Positions 7,283 through 12,327 of a DNA stretch of 12,327 bases are shown in pieces (the first letter of the stretch is position 1; every line of letters begins with the position of its first letter). The position numbers and the translations under genes were made by a program. The notes beneath the pieces were generated by a model that searched no databases, had not been told where the DNA came from, and saw only the letters and a program-made list of their open reading frames with translations. The stretch covers positions 1 to 12,327 of the forward strand of contig CALKFX010000100.1 of the NCBI GenBank assembly GCA_938084875.1, read 5' to 3'. This stretch comes from an uncultured Flavobacteriales bacterium (GTDB taxonomy: Bacteria; Bacteroidota; Bacteroidia; Flavobacteriales_D; Parvicellaceae).

Positions 7283-8056
7283 ATGGAAATTAACTTAGAC
7301 AAACCACTTATTGTATTAGATATTGAAGCCACTGGTGATCAAATAAATAAAGATAGAATTGTTGAAATTGGAATGATAAAAACCAATCCAGATGGAAGCG
7401 AAGAGATTTATGAACAAAGAATTAATCCTCAGATTCCTATTCCATTAAATATTTCTGAAATTCATAGCATTTATGATTTAGATGTTAAAGACAGTCCAAC
7501 ATTTAAGGAATTGGCTAATGGAATTAAGACGTTTATTGGAGATTCTGATCTATGTGGATTTAATTCTAACAAGTTTGATATCCCAATTTTAGAAGAGGAA
7601 TTTTTAAGAGCAGGATTGAAAAGTAACTTTGAATCTAAAAAATTGGTAGATGTACAAAACATATTTCATAAAATGGAAAAAAGAACTCTTGGTGCAGCAC
7701 ACCTATTTTATTGTGGCAAAGAGATGGAAAATGCCCATTCTGCAATTCATGATGCTAGAGCCACTCTTGAGGTTCTTAAATCTCAAACTAAAAAATATTC
7801 AGAACTAGAAAACAACATCGATTTTTTAAGTGATTTTTCAAAAGCTAATAAAGCGTCTTTGGATTATGCAGGAAGAATAGTTCTTAATGATAAAAAGCAA
7901 CCAATTATTAATTTTGGAAAACACAAAGGAAAAGAAGTGGAATTTGTATTTAAAAAAGAGCCTGGTTACTATTCTTGGATATTAAAAGGTGATTTTTCAC
8001 AAAATACCAAATCTTGTTTTACCAAACTTTGGGAGGAATTTAAATCTAAGAAATGA
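7283..8056 (+). CDS. DEDDh 3'-5' exonuclease with ExoX-type C-terminal domain
   Basis: A 257-residue protein of the DnaQ/epsilon superfamily, which removes nucleotides from 3' ends using two metal ions. The catalytic residues are visible: D13 and E15 in VLDIEATG (11-18), D99 in GFNSNKFDIPIL (92-103), and H152-x-A-x2-D157 in HSAIHDARA (152-160), which defines the DEDDh class. After a linker, PIINFGKHKGKEVEFVFKKE (207-226) and YYSWILKGDF (229-238) form the short C-terminal domain seen in exodeoxyribonuclease X-like proteins. Substrate (DNA proofreading, repair or RNA) cannot be decided here; it is too short and lacks the polymerase context for a main epsilon subunit. It starts 36 nt after the PD40 gene and its stop overlaps the next ATG by 4 nt (ATGA), suggesting translational coupling. 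Confidence 0.9.
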   Translation: MEINLDKPLIVLDIEATGDQINKDRIVEIGMIKTNPDGSEEIYEQRINPQIPIPLNISEIHSIYDLDVKDSPTFKELANGIKTFIGDSDLCGFNSNKFDIPILEEEFLRAGLKSNFESKKLVDVQNIFHKMEKRTLGAAHLFYCGKEMENAHSAIHDARATLEVLKSQTKKYSELENNIDFLSDFSKANKASLDYAGRIVLNDKKQPIINFGKHKGKEVEFVFKKEPGYYSWILKGDFSQNTKSCFTKLWEEFKSKK

Positions 8057-8658
8057 AAATTATTTGTATTGGTCGAAATTATCTAGAGCATGCAAAAGAA
8101 ATGGGTAAATCTATTACAAAAGAACCCATTTTCTTTCTAAAACCTGACTCTTCTCTTATAGCAAAAAAACAATCTTTTTTTTTACCAGATTTTAGTGATA
8201 ATATTCATTACGAAGTAGAGTTGGTTTACAAAATAAAAAAAGTGGGTAAAAGTATTGATCCTGTTTTTTCTAAAGACTATTACGACAAGGTAGGTCTTGG
8301 TATTGATTTTACAGCAAGAGATTTACAAGCAAAATGTAAGTCGAATGGACATCCATGGGAAATAGCTAAATCTTTTGACCAGTCGGCTTTAGTCGGTGAA
8401 AATTTTTTCGATGTTAGTTCTTTAAAGGAGTTAAATTTTTCACTGTTAAAAAACGGGGAAACTGTTCAAAAAAGCAATGCCAATGAGATGGTATTCAGTA
8501 TTGATCAAATAATTAGCTACGTTTCTAAATTTATCACTTTAAAAATTGGAGATTTGATTTTCACAGGAACACCTGCAGGAGTTGGTTCGGTAAGAATTGG
8601 GGATAAATTAGAAGGGTTTATAAATAAGGAAAAAGTATTTTCTCTAAATATAAAATAA
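8053..8658 (+). CDS. Fumarylacetoacetate hydrolase (FAH) family protein, acylpyruvase-like
   Basis: A 201-residue single-domain FAH-family enzyme of the FAHD1/acylpyruvase size class. Family members hydrolyse C-C bonds in acylpyruvates or decarboxylate oxaloacetate-like 2-oxoacids with Mg2+ or Mn2+. The metal ligands are visible as E54 and E56 in HYEVEL (52-57) and D85 in GIDFTARD (83-90). Other conserved pieces are IGRNY (6-10) at the N-terminus, WEIAKSFD (102-109) with its conserved lysine, and FTGTPAGVG near the C-terminus. The ATG lies inside the stop of the exonuclease gene, so translation is probably coupled. The precise substrate cannot be named. It ends 1 nt before the stop of the convergent lipoprotein gene, with no clear terminator between them. 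Confidence 0.92.
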   Translation: MKIICIGRNYLEHAKEMGKSITKEPIFFLKPDSSLIAKKQSFFLPDFSDNIHYEVELVYKIKKVGKSIDPVFSKDYYDKVGLGIDFTARDLQAKCKSNGHPWEIAKSFDQSALVGENFFDVSSLKELNFSLLKNGETVQKSNANEMVFSIDQIISYVSKFITLKIGDLIFTGTPAGVGSVRIGDKLEGFINKEKVFSLNIK

Positions 8659-8659
8659 T

Positions 8660-9316
8660 TCAATATTCGATGAGCTCTTGAATATATTCACTGCCTTGTA
8701 AAATATCATTTTGATCTCCGTTGTTTATTTGAGTAACTATTTCTTCTTTATAAACTAATCCAAGACCTAATGAATAGATTTCTTCAGTATTTTCGTATTG
8801 TAACAAGTTAGATTTATAATTTTGGTTAATAGTTACACAACTATCAAAAGTGAAATTATTTAAAGTGAAATTAGTATGGATACTCTGTACTACATATTCT
8901 TGGTATCCCAAATTATTAAATACATTTCCATTCCAAAAAGAATTTTCATCAATTGGGAATATTAATTTTGTATAGCTAATATTTTCTTCGGTTTGTTGTA
9001 CAGAAGTTGTTGATTTTTTGACGACCCAAACATCTTTAATAGTGTAATTATCTGTAGTATCTGTCCTAGAATATCTTTCAATTCTATAGGCAGTATCTCC
9101 TTGTAAATCAATAAAAGATTCTGCTATAATTTCTTTTAGATAATAGGAAGAAGTATCTTTTCCAAAAGAATTATGAATAATATTAGTAACTAAAAAATGT
9201 TTTTCTCTCTCAAGTTCTATTGGAAAATATTCTTTGTAATACTTTACTTCGTTGTACACTACTGGATCACATGAAAAGTGAATAATAAGTAATAAAAAAA
9301 GGATATTATTCTTCAT
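8660..9316 (-). CDS. Small lipoprotein of unknown function
   Basis: A 218-residue protein that I do not recognise as a named family. The first 15 residues are hydrophobic and end in IIHFSC, so C16 is the likely lipidated cysteine; in Bacteroidota this usually means anchoring to the inner or outer membrane facing the periplasm or outside. The rest is polar, rich in Tyr, Thr and Asn, and appears mostly beta-strand. A pattern of Y-F-P-x-E followed by strands and later SFWNGNVFNN (126-135) recalls Bacteroidota lipoproteins of the 'single-layer beta' kind, but that is a weak impression. Its start overlaps the end of the MORN gene by 11 bp in a different frame, so the two are co-transcribed. The third gene of the leftward block; role unknown. 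Confidence 0.75.
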   Translation of the reverse strand: MKNNILFLLLIIHFSCDPVVYNEVKYYKEYFPIELEREKHFLVTNIIHNSFGKDTSSYYLKEIIAESFIDLQGDTAYRIERYSRTDTTDNYTIKDVWVVKKSTTSVQQTEENISYTKLIFPIDENSFWNGNVFNNLGYQEYVVQSIHTNFTLNNFTFDSCVTINQNYKSNLLQYENTEEIYSLGLGLVYKEEIVTQINNGDQNDILQGSEYIQELIEY

Positions 9317-10022
9317 TTTTTTTCTCTACTAATTTTCCTTTATCGTAGGTCACTTTTTTCATATTTGATTTTTCACCATCATAAAAAAACCAATCTCCTT
9401 GCTTGAAATCATTTTTAAAACTCCCTTTTGTATCTATAGTTCCATCGGCAAAATAGTAAGTAAACAAACCATCTCTTTTTCCCATTGAATAATTACCTTC
9501 TGACTTTACTCTTCCCAATTTATAATATTGTTTCCAGGACCCATTTTTCAAACCGTTTACACAATTGTATTCTTCCATAATTTTAACAGAATTAGTTTCT
9601 TCATCTTCTGGGTAATATAAATACTGAGGACCTTCCATAGCACCTTTGTCAAAATTAAAAACGTTAAGCAAAATTCCTGTTCTAGAATAGGTAAACCATT
9701 TGCCTTGTTTCATTTGGTTAATAAATTTCCCTTTTGCCATAACATACCCGTTGTCAAAATACATTTCTGAAGAAGAAAGAGAATCATTAATGAAATTTAC
9801 TTTTGCCGAAATATGACCTTCTTTTGCAAAATAGGTGAAAAGTCCAACTGGTTGGTCATCGACAAAATTACCTTTATATCTTATGGTATTAGTTTCTTCA
9901 TGGTATCCAACCCATTCCCCTATTTTTTGATTTTTTTTATTACGTTGATTTTTTTGAGTATCCTGTGCATGGATTGTAAATGAGAATATTATTAAGAGAA
10001 TAAAACAAAATGAACTCTTCAT
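9306..10022 (-). CDS. Exported MORN-repeat-like protein (YwqK-type)
   Basis: A 238-residue secreted protein. A signal peptide covers residues 1-19 with likely cleavage after IHA, leaving Q20. The mature part is a run of about six short repeats of 20-25 residues with the MORN-like pattern G-x-W/F-x-x-Y ... G-x-x-x-x-x-G-x-F/Y, for example GEWVGYHEE (35-43), GLFTYFAKEG (60-69), GKWFTYSRTG (107-116), GSWKQYYKLG (161-170), GLFTYYFADG (185-194) and GDWFFYDGEK (209-218). Databases often name this group 'YwqK family antitoxin', but in Bacteroidota such exported proteins are not shown to be antitoxins, and no toxin partner is seen here. It sits 9 nt after the elaA stop and overlaps the lipoprotein start by 11 bp. 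Likely periplasmic or surface; function unknown. Confidence 0.82.
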   Translation of the reverse strand: MKSSFCFILLIIFSFTIHAQDTQKNQRNKKNQKIGEWVGYHEETNTIRYKGNFVDDQPVGLFTYFAKEGHISAKVNFINDSLSSSEMYFDNGYVMAKGKFINQMKQGKWFTYSRTGILLNVFNFDKGAMEGPQYLYYPEDEETNSVKIMEEYNCVNGLKNGSWKQYYKLGRVKSEGNYSMGKRDGLFTYYFADGTIDTKGSFKNDFKQGDWFFYDGEKSNMKKVTYDKGKLVEKKNEE

Positions 10023-10031
10023 ATTTCTAAG

Positions 10032-10466
10032 TTAATTAAAATAAGTCATTTTAATATGTGGAATTCCATCTTCTAGATAAGTATCTCCCTGGCAAACGAA
10101 ACCTAAGGATGCGTAAAAATTAATTAAATATTCTTGTGCAGAGAGTTCAATGGTTAAATCAGGAAATTTAGTTTTTACTTCTTGTAAGATAAATTCCATT
10201 ATTTTTCTAGCATAACCATTTTTTCTATATTTTCTTTTAACTGCAATCCTTCCAATAAAAACAGTATCTGATTCTCTGTAGACCCTTCCTAAAGCTATTA
10301 TTTTCCCATCTAAAGAACCAAAAAAATGGTCTGAAATTAAATCTAAATTATCTAATTCTTGATAAGGACAGTTCTGTTCTACAACAAAAACACTAATCCT
10401 TAATTTAAGCAATTCAAAAAATTGATTTGTTGTTAAATCTGTAAAACTTATACTGTGTAATTCCAA
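10032..10466 (-). CDS. elaA: ElaA-type GNAT acetyltransferase, TTG start
   Basis: A 144-residue GCN5-related N-acetyltransferase of the ElaA type, close to the usual length of about 150. Family-specific motifs are LRISVFVVEQNCPYQELDN (22-40) and ELSAQEYLINFYASLGF (107-123). The acetyl-CoA loop is RKNGYA (81-86) after IGRIAVK (71-77). The natural substrate of ElaA is not settled, so only acetyl-CoA binding is predicted with confidence. The start is taken as TTG at 10464-10466: the frame has no ATG between there and an upstream stop codon at 10497-10499, and the TTG gives the normal family N-terminus ahead of FTDLTT. It heads a leftward three-gene block and diverges from meaB across 38 bp. Confidence 0.88.
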   Translation of the reverse strand: MELHSISFTDLTTNQFFELLKLRISVFVVEQNCPYQELDNLDLISDHFFGSLDGKIIALGRVYRESDTVFIGRIAVKRKYRKNGYARKIMEFILQEVKTKFPDLTIELSAQEYLINFYASLGFVCQGDTYLEDGIPHIKMTYFN

Positions 10467-10483
10467 AATATGATTTTGAACTA

Positions 10484-10491
10484 CAAATTTA
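10484..10491 (-). promoter_or_regulatory. Candidate -7 box for the leftward elaA block
   Basis: The complement of 10484-10491 reads TAAATTTG, an exact TAnnTTTG match, 17 nt before the elaA TTG start. I could not find a good TTG -33 element at 17-23 nt upstream, so it is a partial promoter match. The implied leader is very short. Confidence 0.4.
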
Positions 10492-10499
10492 TAACTTTA
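10492..10499 (+). promoter_or_regulatory. Candidate -7 box for meaB
   Basis: TAACTTTA at 10492-10499 matches TAnnTTTG at all but the last base and lies 5 nt before the meaB ATG. A TTTG at 10475-10478 is only 13 nt upstream, shorter than the usual 17-23 nt. If used, the meaB transcript would be nearly leaderless. It abuts the opposite-strand box directly. Confidence 0.25.
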
Positions 10500-10504
10500 C
10501 CTAG

Positions 10505-11521
10505 ATGATAAAAAAGTTTAACGAAAACTATATTTACCAGCCCAAGAAAAATTTGCACATTTCCGAGATTATTGCAGGAATTTCGAATGCAAATCCAGCT
10601 ATTCTTTCTCAAGCTATAACCTTGTTAGAAAGCCAAAGAAAAGAAGATAAGGCTCTAGTCTATTCTGCACTTTCTAAATTACCACCTTCCGATCATAAAT
10701 CATTTAGAATTGGGATAACAGGAAGCCCTGGAGTGGGGAAAAGTACATTTATTGAAACTTTTGGCAAGCATTTATCCTCTATGGGCATTAGTGTTGCTGT
10801 CTTGACAATTGATCCAAGTTCTAAAATTAACGGAGGAAGTATACTTGGTGACAAAACAAGAATGGAAGAACTTAGTAAAGAACCAAACGTATTTATTAGA
10901 CCAAGCCCATCAAGAGGCGAACTTGGAGGCGTTGGAGAACAGTCCTACGAGTCTATTCTACTTTGTGAAAAAGCAGGATTTGATGTTATACTAATAGAAA
11001 CTGTAGGAGTTGGTCAATCTGAAACACATGTTAAACATATAGTAGACTTTTTTTTACTACTAATTTTAGCAGGTGCTGGAGACGAATTACAAGGGATTAA
11101 AAGAGGAATAATGGAGATTGCCGATGGGATTGCTATCACAAAAAGTGACGGGGACAACGAGAAAAATGCAAAAATTGCAAAAAACAGTTATCAGAATGCA
11201 ATTCATTTATTACCTCCAAAAAATAACCATTGGATTCCCAAGGTTAAAACGTGTTCTAGTATTGAAAATAAAGGAATTGCAGAAATTTGGAAATTACTTG
11301 AAAAATTCCAAAAACATTGCACCAAAAATAACTGGATAAATATCAATAGAACTAAACAAGATGTTTTTTGGTTTCACCAAAAATTAAATCAATTCTTGAT
11401 TGAGGACTTTTTATCCAAAGGAAATGTGAAAGAAAAGGTAAAAAAAATGGAAGAGTCTGTTAAAAAAAGAAACCTTGATCCGTTTACAGCAGCTTCTAAA
11501 ATATTTAATAATGAGTCTTAG
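10505..11521 (+). CDS. meaB: Methylmalonyl-CoA mutase-associated GTPase MeaB (ArgK family)
   Basis: A 338-residue G3E-family GTPase. MeaB binds the B12-dependent methylmalonyl-CoA mutase in the cytoplasm, gating cofactor loading and protecting it from inactivation; older annotations call it ArgK, an arginine/ornithine transport ATPase. Motifs: Walker A GSPGVGKST (73-81), TIDPSS (101-106), GDKTRM (115-120), SRGELGGVG (136-144), Walker B/switch ILIETVGVGQSE (162-173), AGAGDELQGIKRG (189-201), and the guanine-specificity loop TKSDGDN (212-218), a TKxD form of the usual NKxD. The N-terminal helices and the C-terminal dimerisation region (about 275-338) are present, so the protein is full length. 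Mutase genes are not in the window. Its stop overlaps the next ATG by 11 bp. Confidence 0.94.
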   Translation: MIKKFNENYIYQPKKNLHISEIIAGISNANPAILSQAITLLESQRKEDKALVYSALSKLPPSDHKSFRIGITGSPGVGKSTFIETFGKHLSSMGISVAVLTIDPSSKINGGSILGDKTRMEELSKEPNVFIRPSPSRGELGGVGEQSYESILLCEKAGFDVILIETVGVGQSETHVKHIVDFFLLLILAGAGDELQGIKRGIMEIADGIAITKSDGDNEKNAKIAKNSYQNAIHLLPPKNNHWIPKVKTCSSIENKGIAEIWKLLEKFQKHCTKNNWININRTKQDVFWFHQKLNQFLIEDFLSKGNVKEKVKKMEESVKKRNLDPFTAASKIFNNES

Positions 11522-11840
11522 AGAAAAACTATTAAAATACCAAGCAAAGGATTTAATTGAGGTCGCAGAACCTCATAGTGATTATACCCACGAAGCTAAA
11601 ACTATTGCCATTGACATTATAAAAGAAAACAATACTATTGACTTTAAAAATGAAGCTCAATTATTTTGGGAGGAGAAAATTAAAAAAGATATTAAATCTG
11701 TCTTAAATTCTAAAGAAATTCCAAAAAGTCATTTTATTAATGAATCAGAAATGAGACTTATTATTAAAGCTTGTTTTGAAAAATGGAAAGAAGAGCAAGA
11801 ACTCTTTGGGATAGACACTACCAAATATTGGGTAGTGTAG
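11511..11840 (+). CDS. Small unknown protein coupled to meaB
   Basis: A 109-residue, charged, probably helical cytoplasmic protein with no signal peptide or membrane segment. I do not recognise a named family. The start is taken as ATG 11511, which overlaps the meaB stop by 11 bp; an ATG at 11475 in the same frame would lie further inside meaB and add 12 residues unlikely to be real. The N-terminal half has LLKYQAKDLIEVAEPHSDYT (7-26) followed by EAKTIAIDII (28-37). That resembles a motif I recall from short Bacteroidota proteins: a Tyr, a helix ending L-hydrophobic, then D-Y-x-x-E-A-hydrophobic-x-hydrophobic-A. The C-terminal half is Lys/Glu-rich and ends in a hydrophobic KYWVV. Tight overlap with meaB suggests co-translation; a functional link is inference only. 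Confidence 0.75.
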   Translation: MSLREKLLKYQAKDLIEVAEPHSDYTHEAKTIAIDIIKENNTIDFKNEAQLFWEEKIKKDIKSVLNSKEIPKSHFINESEMRLIIKACFEKWKEEQELFGIDTTKYWVV

Positions 11841-11845
11841 TGAAT

Positions 11846-12327
11846 ATGAAAAAAAGATTTTATATAGCCTTAATAGCCATAATAATTGGGGTGATTATTC
11901 TTTTTGTGGTTTTTGCTTCCAGAATAAATAAACCATCCTATATAAATATTAAGTCTATTCCAGAAAAAATTCCAAATTATATATTGATTCATAACGATTT
12001 AATTGCTGAGGGATTTTCAAGTTATTTTTTAAAACATCCCTTAGAACTAACTAAGTTTTATAAATTTTTTAAAAAATTTAAACTTATTAATAGCTCTGTA
12101 GATTACGGAATAATATTAAATGAACCTACAGCAATTTATTATGACCACAAAACTCAGTCGTTAAATGGAATTGTTAAAGTGAAAGACTCAGATTATGCAA
12201 TAGGTAAAGTAAATGGGAATTTAATAAAAGAGGATTTTAAAGAAATTGTTTTTAATAAAACTTATTCCACTTTTGTTTTCAATAATAAAAAATACAACCA
12301 ACTATATGTAATTTTTAAATATGGAGA
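11846..12327 (+). CDS. Membrane-anchored unknown protein, N-terminal part, runs off right edge
   Basis: An ATG at 11846, 5 nt after the previous stop, opens a frame that stays open to the end of the window (160 complete codons). The protein begins with a short positive stretch (MKKR), then one hydrophobic helix at about residues 5-25 (YIALIAIIIGVIILFVVFAS), then a polar region rich in Lys, Asn, Tyr and Phe. This looks like a single-pass protein with its bulk outside the cytoplasm, or an uncleaved signal anchor. No domain could be recognised in the visible part, and no lipobox cysteine follows the helix. It is probably the third gene of the meaB block. Full length and function cannot be judged from here. 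Confidence 0.75.
   Translation, partial: MKKRFYIALIAIIIGVIILFVVFASRINKPSYINIKSIPEKIPNYILIHNDLIAEGFSSYFLKHPLELTKFYKFFKKFKLINSSVDYGIILNEPTAIYYDHKTQSLNGIVKVKDSDYAIGKVNGNLIKEDFKEIVFNKTYSTFVFNNKKYNQLYVIFKYG

Noticed and set aside
7471..7662. A 63-codon minus-strand reading frame inside the exonuclease gene
   Set aside because: It is opposite conserved exonuclease motifs and shows no independent coding features.
8663..8685. Hairpin ATATTCGA / TTGAATAT with a 7-nt loop near the convergent stops, as a bidirectional terminator
   Set aside because: The stem is eight pairs including a G-T and is AT-rich, it lies inside the lipoprotein coding end, and no proper T-run follows on the plus strand. On the minus strand the following sequence is only moderately T-rich.
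9306..10022. A toxin-antitoxin module based on the YwqK-like MORN protein
   Set aside because: The protein has a signal peptide and its neighbours are an acetyltransferase of the ElaA type and a lipoprotein; no toxin-like gene is present.
10809..11339. Two short plus-strand frames (10809-10994 and 11118-11339) inside meaB
   Set aside because: They are out-of-frame shadows of conserved GTPase motifs with no recognisable product.
11475..11510. An earlier in-frame ATG for the 109-residue protein
   Set aside because: It would add 12 residues entirely overlapping the meaB C-terminus; the ATG at 11511 gives a conventional short overlap and a better N-terminus.

Overview
The window is strongly AT-rich (roughly 70% by eye) and almost fully coding. 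It has no tRNA, rRNA, insertion sequence or CRISPR array that I could see. The organism is most likely a member of Bacteroidota, probably Flavobacteriia or a Crocinitomicaceae-like marine lineage. The reasons are a PD40 propeller/OmpA-like envelope protein, a lipoprotein and a MORN-type exported protein with Bacteroidota-style signals, TAnnTTTG-type promoter boxes, weak or absent Shine-Dalgarno sequences, and a familiar symporter/recR/GT2/E2/exonuclease/FAH neighbourhood.

Layout. A 5'-terminal piece of a sodium:solute symporter gene reads leftwards out of the window (1-528). It diverges from a long rightward block (663-8658): recR, a large glycosyltransferase with an unusual C-terminal membrane module, a lipoyl-dependent acyltransferase (E2), a TPR/PD40/OmpA-like envelope protein, a DEDDh exonuclease, and a fumarylacetoacetate-hydrolase-family enzyme. 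Spacing is tight from E2 onward (1 nt, 36 nt, then a 4-nt ATGA overlap). A good Bacteroidota promoter box lies just before the E2 gene, so that gene probably heads its own transcript.

A leftward three-gene block (10466 down to 8660) follows: an ElaA-type acetyltransferase, an exported MORN-repeat-like protein and a small lipoprotein. It meets the FAH gene end to end. From a 38-bp divergent gap at 10467-10504, a second rightward block starts: meaB (GTPase chaperone of methylmalonyl-CoA mutase), a 109-residue unknown that overlaps it by 11 bp, and a membrane-anchored unknown that runs off the right edge.

How the genes fit together. recR (recombinational repair) and the exonuclease are nucleic-acid genes. 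E2, FAH and meaB belong to 2-oxoacid and acyl-CoA metabolism. The GT2 protein, PD40/OmpA protein, MORN protein and lipoprotein are envelope genes. The window looks like ordinary core chromosome rather than an island. The most unusual object is the 646-residue glycosyltransferase. Its C-terminal half looks like a polyprenyl-phosphate sugar-1-phosphate transferase (WbaP type) that has lost most of its catalytic core. The PD40 protein carries a clean tandem duplication of about 80 residues (94-residue period). Two genes (GT2 and elaA) appear to start at TTG.
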